A stretch of 64,000 bases of DNA from Ancylobacter novellus. GTDB lineage: Bacteria; Pseudomonadota; Alphaproteobacteria; Rhizobiales; Xanthobacteraceae. A model generated the notes under the pieces. It did no database searches. It was not told the DNA's origin and worked only from the letters and a program-made list of their open reading frames with translations. The stretch covers positions 1 to 64,000 of the forward strand of contig QFQD01000005.1 of assembly GCA_003241485.1 (NCBI GenBank). The letters run 5' to 3'. The position numbers were made by a program, and so were the translations under genes. Each line of letters opens with the position of its first letter. The first letter of the stretch is position 1. Below are positions 52,445 to 62,560 of the stretch, piece after piece.

Positions 52445-53397
52445 GCCTCATCGAACCCGACGCCTCCGCTGACGACCAGGCCGCCCGTGCGGCCTGGCTT
52501 TACTATGTCGGCGGCCTGACACAGGACCAGATCGCCAGCGAGATGGGGGTCTCGCGCCAGCGCGCGCAGCGTCTGGTGAGCCGCGCCGTGGCCTCGGGGC
52601 TTATCCATGTGCGGCTGAACCACCATCTCGCCAGCTGCCTCGCGCTGGAAAGCGCGCTGCGCGAGCGCTTCAATCTGGTGATCTGCCGGGTGGTGCCGGG
52701 TCTCGGGCCGGACCGCGATCCCGTGCGCGCCATCGCCCCGGCGGCGGCGGCGGAAATGGAGCGGGTGCTGCGCGAGCCGCGGCCGCGGGTCATTGCGCTC
52801 GGCACCGGGCGGGCGCTGCGCGGCATGATCGAGGCCCTGGGCACCATAGAGGCGCCGCAGCACCGGCTGGTTTCGCTGATCGGCAACATCGCGCCGGACG
52901 GCTCCGCCTCCTATTACGACGTCATCATGCGGCTGGCGGAAAAGGTGCACGCGCCGCATTACCCGATGCCGGTGCCGGTGATCTCCGAGACCAGCCGCGA
53001 GAAGGAGCAGTTTCTCGCGCTGGGGCCGGTTCGCAAGGTGCGCGAGCTGGCCGGCGCGGCGGACGCCGCCTTCGTCGGCGTCGGCCAGATGAGCCAGGAC
53101 GCGCCGCTGCTGACCGACGGCTTCCTCAAGCCTTCGGAACTGATCGAGGTGCAGCAGGCCGGTGCGGTGGGCGAGGTGGTCGGGCGCATCTTCGACGTCA
53201 ACGGGCGCTATATGGATCTGCCGATCAACGAGCGCCTCGGCAGCCTGCATGCCCCGGCCACCCGGCCGGACCGGCCGGTGATCGGCGTCGCGGCCGGCCC
53301 CTCCAAGATACCGGCAATCGCCGCGGCGCTGCGCGGCGGGCTGCTGAACGGACTTGTCAGCGACGAGCCGACCGCGCGCGGCGTATTGGCGCTGTGA
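52441..53397 (+). CDS. SorC/DeoR-type sugar-binding transcriptional regulator
   Basis: 318 residues. N-terminal helix-turn-helix WLYYVGGLTQDQIASEMGVSRQRAQRLVSRA, then a sugar-phosphate-isomerase-like effector domain (SLIGNIAPDGSASYYDVIMRLAEK near 140; VGVGQMSQDAPLL near 215). SorC-family members sense phosphorylated sugars or polyols and often activate the adjacent operon. The mannitol/sorbitol transporter operon starts 369 bp downstream. Confidence 0.88.
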   Translation: MSLIEPDASADDQAARAAWLYYVGGLTQDQIASEMGVSRQRAQRLVSRAVASGLIHVRLNHHLASCLALESALRERFNLVICRVVPGLGPDRDPVRAIAPAAAAEMERVLREPRPRVIALGTGRALRGMIEALGTIEAPQHRLVSLIGNIAPDGSASYYDVIMRLAEKVHAPHYPMPVPVISETSREKEQFLALGPVRKVRELAGAADAAFVGVGQMSQDAPLLTDGFLKPSELIEVQQAGAVGEVVGRIFDVNGRYMDLPINERLGSLHAPATRPDRPVIGVAAGPSKIPAIAAALRGGLLNGLVSDEPTARGVLAL

Positions 53398-53419
53398 GGG
53401 CCGGTCTGGCAGAGGATTC

Positions 53420-53563
53420 GGCCGAAGAGTCTTGCGCTGGATCCCGGCTCGGCGCCGCGCTGCGCGCGGCTTGTCCGGGAAACGAAGAGCTTACCTCGTT
53501 CCCCGGACCAGCGACGGCGAAGCCGGAGCGCAGAGCCGGGGCCCAGCGCAAGACTCTTCGGCC
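53420..53563. repeat. Long intergenic palindromic element (about 144 bp)
   Basis: Perfect 21-bp terminal inverted arms (53420-53440 and 53543-53563; core GAAGAGTCTTGCGCTGG and its complement) enclose further complementary blocks: CCCGGCTC / GAGCCGGG and GTCCGGGAAACGA / TCGTTCCCCGGAC around a short loop. The whole could fold into one long imperfect hairpin. It has no ORF and resembles dispersed CCCGG-type intergenic palindromes, including the one at 21134-21219. The rest of the gap (53564-53731) holds nothing I recognise. Confidence 0.7.
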
Positions 53564-53731
53564 AAATCTCCTCGCCCTACTGCGCCTGCGAAGGCCGGCG
53601 TAAACCCTAGCCGCGCTCGCTTCTCATCGTCCCTCCCGCCCTTCGTTGCGCCCACGAAGCCCATCCTCTCGCATCCGCAGCATGATCGGGGGATTGACCC
53701 TGCGTCGTAGCGAGTGAATATTTGCCCATAA

Positions 53732-53754
53732 GGCGATGAATTGCTCAAATCGCC
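53732..53754. promoter_or_regulatory. Inverted repeat upstream of the polyol transporter operon
   Basis: GGCGAT (53732-53737), an 11-bp spacer and ATCGCC (53749-53754), ending 12 bp before the binding-protein start and overlapping an outer pair ATTTG / CAAAT. It is a candidate operator for the SorC-type regulator encoded upstream. The GGGAGGAAG Shine-Dalgarno follows directly. Confidence 0.4.
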
Positions 53755-53766
53755 AGGGAGGAAGCC

Positions 53767-55086
53767 ATGACTGTGACACTCCGCGCCCTTCTGGGTGCGT
53801 CGATGCTCGTTGCCGCGGCCGGTGCCGCCTCGGCGCAAACCACCATCACCGTCGCCACCGTGAACAACGGCGACATGATCCGCATGCAGCGCCTCATGCC
53901 GGACTTCAACGCCAAGCATCCCGACATCAAGGTCAACTGGGTGACGCTGGAAGAGAACGTGCTGCGCCAGCGCGTGACCACCGACATCGCCTCCAAAGGC
54001 GGCCAGTATGACGTGCTGACCATCGGCAATTACGAAGTGCCGATCTGGGCCAAGCAGAACTGGCTGCTGCCGCTCGACAATCTCGGCGCCGCCTATGACC
54101 AGGCCGACCTGCTGCCGCCGGTTGCCGCCGCGCTCACCGTGGATGGCAAGCTCTATGCGGCGCCGTTTTACGCCGAAAGCTCCATGCTGATGTACCGCAC
54201 CGACCTTCTGGAAAAGGCCGGGCTCAAGATGCCGGAAAATCCCGATTGGGACTTCATCGCCCAGGCGGCGGAGAAGATGACCGACAAGGGCACCGGCATT
54301 TACGGCATCTGCCTGCGCGGCAAGGCCGGCTGGGGTGAGAACATGGCGTTCCTCACCTCGATGAACAATTCCATGGGCGGCGCCTGGTTCGACATGCAGT
54401 GGAAGCCGCAATTCGACCAGCCCGAGTGGAAGAAGACGCTCGACACCTATCTGAAGTTGATGACGAAGTACGGTCCGCCCGGTTCCTCGTCCAACGGCTT
54501 CAACGAGAACCTCGCTCTGTTCCAGACCGGCAAATGCGGCATGTGGATCGACGCCACCGTCGCCGCCTCCTTCATTTCCGATCCGAAGGAATCGAAGGTC
54601 GCCGACAAGGTCGGCTTCGCGCCGGCCCCGACCCGCGCGGGCGGCACCAACCACGGCAACTGGCTGTGGTCCTGGAACCTCGCCATTCCCGCCTCCTCCG
54701 CCAAGGCGGATGCGGCGAAGACCTTCGTCGCCTGGGCGACCTCGCCGGACTACACAAAGCTGGTTGCGGAGAAGGAAGGCATCGCCAATGTGCCGCCGGG
54801 CACGCGCACCTCGCTCTACAAGAACGAGGCCTATCTGAAGGCGGCGCCCTTCGCGCCGATGACGCTGAAGGCCATCGAGGCGGCGAACACCCAGAAGCCC
54901 TCGGAGAAGCAGGTGCCCTATACGGGCGGCCAGTTCGTCGCGATTCCGGAATTCCAGGCGATCGGTACGGCGGTGGGCCAGCAGTTCTCCGCCGCTCTCG
55001 CCGGCAAGTCGAGTGCGGATCAGGCGCTGGCGGCGGCGCAGGCGCTGACCGCGCGTGAGATGACCCGCGCCGGCTATCCCAAGTAA
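53767..55086 (+). CDS. smoE: Polyol (mannitol/sorbitol) ABC transporter binding protein
   Basis: 439 residues. The signal peptide MTVTLRALLGASMLVAAAG ends at ASA-Q; then TTITVATVNNGDMIRMQRLMPDFNAKHPDIKVNW, typical of the SmoE/MtlE cluster of type I sugar-binding proteins. GGGAGGAAGCC gives a strong ribosome site. Gene order (binding protein, two permeases, ATPase, mannitol dehydrogenase, fructokinase) matches the Rhodobacter smo/mtl operon and supports a polyol ligand. Confidence 0.9.
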   Translation: MTVTLRALLGASMLVAAAGAASAQTTITVATVNNGDMIRMQRLMPDFNAKHPDIKVNWVTLEENVLRQRVTTDIASKGGQYDVLTIGNYEVPIWAKQNWLLPLDNLGAAYDQADLLPPVAAALTVDGKLYAAPFYAESSMLMYRTDLLEKAGLKMPENPDWDFIAQAAEKMTDKGTGIYGICLRGKAGWGENMAFLTSMNNSMGGAWFDMQWKPQFDQPEWKKTLDTYLKLMTKYGPPGSSSNGFNENLALFQTGKCGMWIDATVAASFISDPKESKVADKVGFAPAPTRAGGTNHGNWLWSWNLAIPASSAKADAAKTFVAWATSPDYTKLVAEKEGIANVPPGTRTSLYKNEAYLKAAPFAPMTLKAIEAANTQKPSEKQVPYTGGQFVAIPEFQAIGTAVGQQFSAALAGKSSADQALAAAQALTAREMTRAGYPK

Positions 55087-55133
55087 GCGCGCGCGAAACC
55101 CGCTTGCCGGCGCTTTTGGCTCCGGCGGGCGAC

Positions 55134-55173
55134 CTGCCGCGGCGCGGGAACCCCGCACCCCGCGTCGCGGCAG
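55134..55173 (+). terminator. Strong intercistronic hairpin between binding-protein and permease genes
   Basis: Arms CTGCCGCGGCGCGGG (55134-55148) and CCCGCGTCGCGGCAG (55159-55173), 15 bp with one mismatch and a 10-base loop, without a T tract. It probably protects the upstream binding-protein mRNA or attenuates reading into the permeases, raising binding-protein level. Confidence 0.55.
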
Positions 55174-55236
55174 AATGAAACGGACGCTCCGGCGTCCGTC
55201 TTCCTCACAACCGACTTCAGCCCGGGCGAAACCATC

Positions 55237-56109
55237 ATGGCGACGCAAGCCTCCCGCATCGCAGGCCGGCTCATGCTTTCCCCGGCGGTCGTCCTGCTGC
55301 TGGCCTGGATGATCGTGCCACTGGGCATGACCATCTATTTCTCCTTCCTGCGCTTCAACCTGTTGATGCCGGGGACGGAAGAGTTCACCGGCTTCGAGAA
55401 CTACACCTATTTCTTCACAGATCCGGCGTTCTGGCCGGCGCTGGTCAACACGCTGACCCTGGTGCTCGGCGTGCTCGCCGTCACGGTGATCGGCGGCATC
55501 GCGCTCGCCGTGTTGCTCGACCAGCCGATGTGGGGCACCGGCATCGTGCGCGTGCTCGTCATCGCGCCGTTCTTCGTCATGCCCAGCGTCTCGGCGCTGG
55601 TGTGGAAGAACATGCTGATGAACCCGGTGAACGGGCTGTTCGCGGCGCTCGCACGCGGCGTTGGGCTTGAACCCGTCGATTTCTTCGCCGATGCGCCGCT
55701 GGCCTCGATCACCGCCATCGTGGCCTGGCAGTGGCTGCCCTTCGCCACGCTGATCCTGTTCACGGCGATGCAGAGCCTCGACCGCGAGCAGATGGAAGCC
55801 GCCGAGATGGACGGGGCGGGCCCGCTCTGGCGCTTCCTGCACCTCACGCTGCCGCATCTCACGCGGGCCATCACCGTGGTGGTGCTGATCCAGACCATCT
55901 TCCTGCTCTCGGTCTTCGCCGAGATCCTGGTGACCACCAATGGCGGGCCGGGCACCGCCTCCACCACGCTGACCTTCCTCGTCTACATGCAGTCCATGCT
56001 GCAGTTCGACGTGGGTCTGGGCTCCGCCGGCGGCATCGTCGCCGTCATCCTCGCCAACATCGTCGCGATCTTCCTGATGCGGATGATCGGCAAGAACCTG
56101 GAGGGCTGA
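55237..56109 (+). CDS. smoF: Polyol ABC transporter permease
   Basis: 290 residues, six hydrophobic segments, MalF-like. The EAA loop is EAAEMDGAGPLWRFLHLTLPHLTRAI near residue 190. It sits 150 bp after the binding-protein gene and two bases before the second permease, in the smo gene order. Confidence 0.88.
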   Translation: MATQASRIAGRLMLSPAVVLLLAWMIVPLGMTIYFSFLRFNLLMPGTEEFTGFENYTYFFTDPAFWPALVNTLTLVLGVLAVTVIGGIALAVLLDQPMWGTGIVRVLVIAPFFVMPSVSALVWKNMLMNPVNGLFAALARGVGLEPVDFFADAPLASITAIVAWQWLPFATLILFTAMQSLDREQMEAAEMDGAGPLWRFLHLTLPHLTRAITVVVLIQTIFLLSVFAEILVTTNGGPGTASTTLTFLVYMQSMLQFDVGLGSAGGIVAVILANIVAIFLMRMIGKNLEG

Positions 56110-56111
56110 AG

Positions 56112-56942
56112 ATGGCGCGCGAGGCCTCGACCGGCCGCAAGGCCGTGAACACCGCCATTGGCTGGAGCGTGGCGCTGCTGATCTTCTTCCCGATCCTGTG
56201 GACCTTCCTCACCTCGTTCAAGACGGAAGGCGACGCGATCGCCCAGCATCCCGCCTTCCTGTTCTTCGACTGGACGCTGGAGAACTACCACACGGTCAAT
56301 GAGCGCTCGGACTACCTCGCGCATTTCTGGAACTCGGTGGTGATCTCGGTCGGTTCGACCCTGCTCGGGCTGGTCATCGCGGTGCCGGCGGCGTGGTCCA
56401 TGGCCTTCGTGCCGGGCAAGCGCACCAAGGACCTCCTGATGTGGATGCTCTCCACCAAGATGTTGCCGGCGGTGGGCGTGCTGATCCCGATCTACCTGCT
56501 GGCCCGTGACACCGGCCTGCTCGACACGCGCACCGGTCTGGTCATCGTGCTGACGCTGGTCAACCTGCCGATCATCGTCTGGATGCTCTACACCTACTTC
56601 AAGGAAATCCCCGGCGAGATACTGGAAGCCGCGCGGATGGACGGGGCGACGCTGTCCTCGGAAATCCTCTATGTGCTGACGCCGATGGCGGTGCCGGGCA
56701 TCGCTTCCACCCTGCTGCTCAACGTCATCCTCGCCTGGAACGAGAGCTTCTGGACGCTGAACCTCACCGCCGCCAACGCGGCGCCGCTGACGGCCTTCAT
56801 CGCCAGCTATTCCAGCCCCGAAGGGCTGTTCTACGCCAAGCTCTCGGCGGCCAGCACCATGGCCATCGCGCCCATCCTCATCCTTGGCTGGTTCAGCCAG
56901 AAGCAACTCGTCCGCGGCCTCACGTTCGGCGCCGTGAAATAG
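56112..56942 (+). CDS. smoG: Polyol ABC transporter permease
   Basis: 276 residues, MalG-like, six hydrophobic segments; EAA loop EAARMDGATLSSEILYVLTPMAVPGIAS near residue 173. The ATG at 56112 has GAGGG eight bases upstream; a longer open frame is the out-of-frame shadow of smoF. It forms the channel with the preceding permease. Confidence 0.88.
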   Translation: MAREASTGRKAVNTAIGWSVALLIFFPILWTFLTSFKTEGDAIAQHPAFLFFDWTLENYHTVNERSDYLAHFWNSVVISVGSTLLGLVIAVPAAWSMAFVPGKRTKDLLMWMLSTKMLPAVGVLIPIYLLARDTGLLDTRTGLVIVLTLVNLPIIVWMLYTYFKEIPGEILEAARMDGATLSSEILYVLTPMAVPGIASTLLLNVILAWNESFWTLNLTAANAAPLTAFIASYSSPEGLFYAKLSAASTMAIAPILILGWFSQKQLVRGLTFGAVK

Positions 56943-56952
56943 GGAGACAGCC

Positions 56953-57951
<999 letters not shown>

Positions 57952-58008
57952 TTTTCCCCGCCGCCGGCCCGTCCGACATCCGCGCCCGGGCGGCGGCAAC
58001 CGAATGGC

Positions 58009-59454
58009 ATGAACGACATGACACTGCCCGCCGTCTCGCTCCCCGCCTATGACCGCGCCTCGCTGAGGCCGGGCATTGTCCATATCGGGCTGGGCAATTT
58101 TCACCGCGCGCATCAGGCGGTCTATCTCGACGACCTGTTCGCGCGGGGGGAGGGCCATGACTGGGCGATCATCGGCGCCGGCGTGCGCGCCACCGATGCC
58201 CGCATGCGCGAGGCGCTGTTGGCGCAGGACTGCCTGTCGACCGTCATCGAACTCGACCCCAAGGGCAAGAGCGCCCGCCGCATCGGCGCGATGATCGATT
58301 TCCTGCCCGTCGAGGCCGGCAATGGCTCGCTTGTTGAGGCCATGGCGCGGCCGGAAATCCGCATCGTCAGCCTCACCGTCACGGAGGGCGGCTATTTCAT
58401 GGATCCGGCCGGCCGGCTCGACACCGGCGCGCCGGAAATCGTGGCTGACGCCGCCCATCCGGACCGGCCGGAGACCGCGTTCGGCGCCATTCTCGCGGCG
58501 CTGAAGGCCCGCCGCGCGGCCGGCATCGCGCCCTTCACCGTGATGTCCTGCGACAACCTTCCCGGCAATGGCCATGTCACGCGGCAGGTGGTCGTCGGGC
58601 TCGCCCGTTTGTTCGACACCGAACTGGCGGAATGGGTCGAGGCCAATGTCGCCTTTCCCAATGGCATGGTCGACCGCATTACCCCCGCGACCGGCGAGCG
58701 CGAGCGTGCGTTGGCGGCGGCGTTCGGGGTCGATGATCCGGTTCCCGTCACCTGCGAGCCGTTCCGCCAATGGGTGCTGGAGGATCATTTCCCCGCCGGC
58801 CGCCCGGCGCTGGAAAAGGTCGGCGTCATCTTCACCGATCAGGTGCACGCCTATGAGGCGATGAAAATCCGCATCCTCAATGGCGGGCATGCCATCATCG
58901 CCTATCCCGGCGGGCTGATGGACATCGAGCTGGTGCATGAGGATATGGAGGAGCCGCTCGTCTCCGCCTTCCTCGACAAGGTGGAGCGCGAGGAAATCAT
59001 CCCCATCGTGCCGCCGGTGCCGGATACCGATCTGAACGACTATTACGCCGTCATCCGCCAGCGCTTCTCCAACCCGGAGGTGGCGGACACGGTGCGCCGG
59101 CTCTGCCTCGACGGCTCCAACCGCCAGCCGAAATTCATCGTGCCCTCGATCCGCGACAATCGCGCCGCCGGGCGACTGCCCAAGGGGCTGGTGCTGCTTT
59201 CCGCGCTGTGGTGCCGCTACTGCGCCGGTACCACCGATAGCGGTGCCGTCATCGCCCCGAACGCCCCCAATTGGGACGAGCTGACACGGCGCGCGCAGCT
59301 GGCGCGGACCGAGCCCGCCGCATGGCTGTCCATGGGCGAGGTCTATGGCGAACTGGGCCAGGATGACGAAGTGGCGGCCGCCTTCGCCGCCGCGCTCGAC
59401 GCGGTGTGGAGCCGGGGAACGCGCGCGGTCCTCGCCGACTATCTGCACGGCTGA
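58009..59454 (+). CDS. mtlK: Mannitol 2-dehydrogenase (polyol-specific long-chain dehydrogenase)
   Basis: 481 residues. N-terminal HIGLGNFHRAHQAVYLDDL (NAD-binding domain start near residue 24) and the catalytic K-x4-N-x2-H motif in MKIRILNGGHAIIAYPGG near 285 identify the mannitol/fructuronate dehydrogenase family. It oxidises D-mannitol (or arabitol, sorbitol) to a ketose with NAD+. It follows smoK by 57 bp. ATG 58009 or 58018 may be used; neither has a clear Shine-Dalgarno. Confidence 0.9.
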   Translation: MNDMTLPAVSLPAYDRASLRPGIVHIGLGNFHRAHQAVYLDDLFARGEGHDWAIIGAGVRATDARMREALLAQDCLSTVIELDPKGKSARRIGAMIDFLPVEAGNGSLVEAMARPEIRIVSLTVTEGGYFMDPAGRLDTGAPEIVADAAHPDRPETAFGAILAALKARRAAGIAPFTVMSCDNLPGNGHVTRQVVVGLARLFDTELAEWVEANVAFPNGMVDRITPATGERERALAAAFGVDDPVPVTCEPFRQWVLEDHFPAGRPALEKVGVIFTDQVHAYEAMKIRILNGGHAIIAYPGGLMDIELVHEDMEEPLVSAFLDKVEREEIIPIVPPVPDTDLNDYYAVIRQRFSNPEVADTVRRLCLDGSNRQPKFIVPSIRDNRAAGRLPKGLVLLSALWCRYCAGTTDSGAVIAPNAPNWDELTRRAQLARTEPAAWLSMGEVYGELGQDDEVAAAFAAALDAVWSRGTRAVLADYLHG

Positions 59455-59516
59455 GCGCTATACACCACGCGGGCGGTGCGCTATTGCCGCGCCGCATCGC
59501 GCGAAGGATCGAACCC

Positions 59517-60482
59517 ATGCCCGCACCCGCCTCGACGTCGCCCGTGATCCTGTGTGCCGGCGAGGCGCTGATCGACATGGTGCCGCGCCAGACGCCGGAA
59601 GGACAGGCCTTCCTGCCGCTGCCGGGCGGCGCGGTGTTCAACACCGCCATCGCCAGCGCGCGGCTCGGAGCGCCGACCGCGTTCTGGTACGGGCTGTCGA
59701 GCGACCTGTTCGGCGACCAGCTGCGCGCCGCGCTCGTCGAGGCCGGCGTCGACACGGCACTCTGCCAGCCGTCCGACCGGCCCTCGACGCTCGCCTTCGT
59801 GACCCTGGTGGAGGGGCAGGCGCGCTATCTCTTTCTCGACGAGAACACCGCCGGCCGCATGCTCACCCCGGCGGACGTGCCGGAGGTGCCGGCTTCCGTG
59901 CAGGCGCTTTTCGTGGGCGGCATCAGCCTCGTCGGCGAGCCGGTGGGTTCGGCCATGGAGGCGCTGGCGGCGAAGGTGGCGGGCGACGGGCAGGGGAGGC
60001 TCATCATGCTCGACCCCAACATCCGCCCCGGCTTCATCCGCGACGAGGCGGCCTATCGCGCGCGCATCGATCGGCTGATCGGCCTCGCCCATGTGGTCAA
60101 GCTGTCGGATGAGGACCTGTTCTGGCTGATGGGGCAGGGCGACATCGCCGAGAAGGCCGCCGCCGTGCGGGCGCTGGGGCCGCGTCTCGTGCTAGTGACG
60201 CAGGGCGCGCGCGGGGCGCGGGCCATCGGCGCCGGGATCGACGTCGAGGTACCGGCCCCGCAGGTGACGGTGGTCGATACGGTGGGCGCGGGCGACACGT
60301 TCAACGCCGCCTTCCTCGCGGCGCTGGCGCAGCGCGAGGCGCTTTCGCCGGATGCGGTGGCGGCGCTGGGCAATGGCGAACTCACCGAGGCGCTCGCCTT
60401 CGCGACGCGGGCGGCGGCGCTTTCAGTGACGCGGGCGGGCGCCAACCCACCCTTCCGCCACGAAATGGCAGGGCCGGCCTGA
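59517..60482 (+). CDS. mtlZ: PfkB-family fructokinase
   Basis: 321 residues, ribokinase/PfkB family: CAGEALIDMVPR at the N-terminus, GGAVFNTAIASARLGAP near 39, and the ATP/anion-hole signature DTVGAGDTFNAAF near 258 with the catalytic Asp. It phosphorylates fructose made by the mannitol dehydrogenase. ATG 59517 has AAGGA upstream. It corresponds to mtlZ of the Rhodobacter polyol operon. Its last codons form one arm of a hairpin. Confidence 0.88.
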   Translation: MPAPASTSPVILCAGEALIDMVPRQTPEGQAFLPLPGGAVFNTAIASARLGAPTAFWYGLSSDLFGDQLRAALVEAGVDTALCQPSDRPSTLAFVTLVEGQARYLFLDENTAGRMLTPADVPEVPASVQALFVGGISLVGEPVGSAMEALAAKVAGDGQGRLIMLDPNIRPGFIRDEAAYRARIDRLIGLAHVVKLSDEDLFWLMGQGDIAEKAAAVRALGPRLVLVTQGARGARAIGAGIDVEVPAPQVTVVDTVGAGDTFNAAFLAALAQREALSPDAVAALGNGELTEALAFATRAAALSVTRAGANPPFRHEMAGPA

Positions 60483-60491
60483 GGCCGGCCC
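60471..60491. terminator. Hairpin at the convergent mtlZ / binding-protein junction
   Basis: GGGCCGGCCT / AGGCCGGCCC, perfect 10-bp arms spanning the fructokinase stop codon, with no T tract. It lies between convergent genes (stops 60482 and 60512) and could end transcription in either direction. Confidence 0.5.
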
Positions 60492-60511
60492 CTCTCGTCG
60501 GGCCGCACCAA

Positions 60512-61561
60512 TCAGCGGAACAGGTCGTTGAACTGGTCCTTGATCTTGGCGGCATTCTTCTCCAGCGCGGCATAGTCGACCGGCAGGATGGTCAATTCGG
60601 AGACCTTCGGGCTTCCGGCGGGCGGGTCGATGTCGGAGCGCGCGGAATAGCCGCCATCGGCCGGGAACACCTTCTGCGCCGCCGGGCTAATCATGAACTC
60701 GGCGAAGGCCTTGGCGGCATTCGGGTTCGGGCTGCCCTTCACCACGGCGGTGGGCGAGGGGATCACGAAGGTGCCGTCGGCGGGATAGACGGTGACGATC
60801 TCGTGCCCGTCCTTGCGGTCCTCGGCGGCGTAGGAATCGAGGGCGCCGACGGCGATCAGCCGTTCGCCGCGCTTCAGATTGTCCGACACCTGCTGGTTGC
60901 CCTGCACCACCATGACATTGTTGTCGGCGAGCTTCTTGTAATAGTCCCAGCCCAGCTTCTGCGACAGCGTGCCGACGACGGAAAGCTGCAGCGAGGTGAA
61001 GGACGGGTCGGTCATCACCAGCTTGCCGTCATATTTGGCGTTGGTGAGGTCGGTCCATTTGGCCCGGCGGTCGGCCGCGGGCACCTTGTCGCCGCGCATG
61101 TAAATGGTGATGAGGTTGAGCCGCTGGCCGATCCAGTTGCCGTTCGGGTCCTTCGCCTCCGCCGGGATCTTGTCGAAATCCTTCGGCTTGAAGGCGACGA
61201 ACAGACCCTGTTCGGCCATGACATTGGAGGCGGCGGGGTCGGATGTCGTCAACACGTCGGCGGCGATGCGGCCGGCGGAGGCCTCCTGGTTGAAGCGGCG
61301 CAGAATGGCCGAGCCACCGGAGCGGAACAGTTCCACCTTGATGCCGGTCTGCTCCTCGAACATCCGCGCGAGCTTGTTGGCCTGCTCGATCGGGGTCGAG
61401 GTGTACCACACCACCTTGCCCTCGCTCTTGGCCTTGGCGAGGTCGGCTTCCTGGGCTTGGGCGGTGCCGGCGAGCGCGAGCCCGCCGACCATCAGCCCGA
61501 GACCTGCGGCAACGCCGGCTACGACGCTGCGTCGCGTCGCCTTCCGTATCGTGGTCGTCAT
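60512..61561 (-). CDS. Fe3+/polyamine-class ABC transporter substrate-binding protein
   Basis: 349 residues. The N-terminus MTTTIRKATRRSVVAGVAAGLG has a twin-arginine-like RRSVV before a hydrophobic stretch and an AQA-Q site, so export may be Tat- or Sec-dependent. The mature protein starts with AKAKSEGKVVWYTSTPIEQANKLARMFEEQTGIKVELFRSGG, the FbpA-like type II fold. No cluster of tyrosine iron ligands was confirmed. GGGAGGATTCA precedes the ATG. It is last in an operon with an alpha/beta hydrolase, ATPase and permease. Confidence 0.86.
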   Translation of the reverse strand: MTTTIRKATRRSVVAGVAAGLGLMVGGLALAGTAQAQEADLAKAKSEGKVVWYTSTPIEQANKLARMFEEQTGIKVELFRSGGSAILRRFNQEASAGRIAADVLTTSDPAASNVMAEQGLFVAFKPKDFDKIPAEAKDPNGNWIGQRLNLITIYMRGDKVPAADRRAKWTDLTNAKYDGKLVMTDPSFTSLQLSVVGTLSQKLGWDYYKKLADNNVMVVQGNQQVSDNLKRGERLIAVGALDSYAAEDRKDGHEIVTVYPADGTFVIPSPTAVVKGSPNPNAAKAFAEFMISPAAQKVFPADGGYSARSDIDPPAGSPKVSELTILPVDYAALEKNAAKIKDQFNDLFR

Positions 61562-61612
61562 TGAATCCTCCCGGAGTGCTTGTTTTGTTTTGGCGTCAGT
61601 CGTCCGGCCGGA

Positions 61613-62536
61613 TCAGCCGCGGTAGAGCGGCTCCGGCTGGGTGAAGAAGGCGTGCAGGATGTGCAGCACCAGCATGTAGTTCTTCTGCTGGAACGAGGCA
61701 TGCGAGATGCCCGGCATCATCGCGAACTGCTTGTCGGAATTGGGCAGTCGCCTGAAGAACTCGATCAGGTCGTCAAAGCTGGCGATGCCGTCATATTCGC
61801 CGCGCATCACGATGGTCGGCGGCGTGATCTTCGTGGGGTCGATCACCGGCAGATTGGTGCACATGTCGATATAGGTGCCGTTCGGCATGGAATCGTCGAG
61901 CGCGAGGATGCCGTCGGCAAAGGCCTCGATCACCTTGTCTTCCGCCGTGCCGGGGTGGTCGCGGTTGAAGATCGAGTAGACGAACGCCTTGTCGATCGGG
62001 CGGCGGCCGCCGGCGGGGAAGTCCGGCAGCTTCTTGCGGCGGTTCTCCAGCGTGTGGCTGCCCTCGCCGGTCCACACGAAGGCGTCGAGCGCGAGACGCC
62101 GGACCCGCTCGGGGTGGCGCTGGGTGAAGGTGGCCGCGCGCAGTGCGCCCGAGGAGATGCCGTAAACGAGGAAGTCCTTCACGCCCGTTTCGCGCATGAT
62201 GTAGTCGGTGGCGGCTTTGAGGTCGTCCGCGCCCTCGGCGATGGTCGCCTGCGTGCCCGGCCGCTTGTCGGAGCGGCCATAGCCGCGCATGTCGACGGTC
62301 CAGGTCTCGAAGCCCTTGTCGACGAAATAGTCCATCGCCGAGGACCACGGCCGGCCCGGCACCTGAAGGTCGAAGGTCGGCTGCGAGGCCATGGACGAGC
62401 CGTGCACGAACAGCACGGTGCCGGCCTTCTCCCGGCCTTCCGGTGCCTTCTGCCAGAGGAAAAGTTCGGCGTCGCCGTTCTTCGTCCAGTGCTCGCGGCC
62501 GTTCGTGGCCGGCTTCAGCGCGGTTGCGCCCTGCAT
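61613..62536 (-). CDS. Alpha/beta hydrolase embedded in an ABC operon
   Basis: 307 residues. Oxyanion block FVHGSSMAS near residue 45, DMRGYGRSDKRP near 84, nucleophile elbow YGISSGALRAATF near 125, Asp in MRGEYDG near 250 and His in PGISHASF near 280, so the triad looks complete. ATG 62536 is chosen because AAGGAG lies six bases upstream. It is an esterase or lactonase-type enzyme, possibly hydrolysing the compound carried by the surrounding transporter. Confidence 0.84.
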   Translation of the reverse strand: MQGATALKPATNGREHWTKNGDAELFLWQKAPEGREKAGTVLFVHGSSMASQPTFDLQVPGRPWSSAMDYFVDKGFETWTVDMRGYGRSDKRPGTQATIAEGADDLKAATDYIMRETGVKDFLVYGISSGALRAATFTQRHPERVRRLALDAFVWTGEGSHTLENRRKKLPDFPAGGRRPIDKAFVYSIFNRDHPGTAEDKVIEAFADGILALDDSMPNGTYIDMCTNLPVIDPTKITPPTIVMRGEYDGIASFDDLIEFFRRLPNSDKQFAMMPGISHASFQQKNYMLVLHILHAFFTQPEPLYRG

Positions 62537-62560
62537 GTTCAACTCCTTGGGTCGGTGAAT

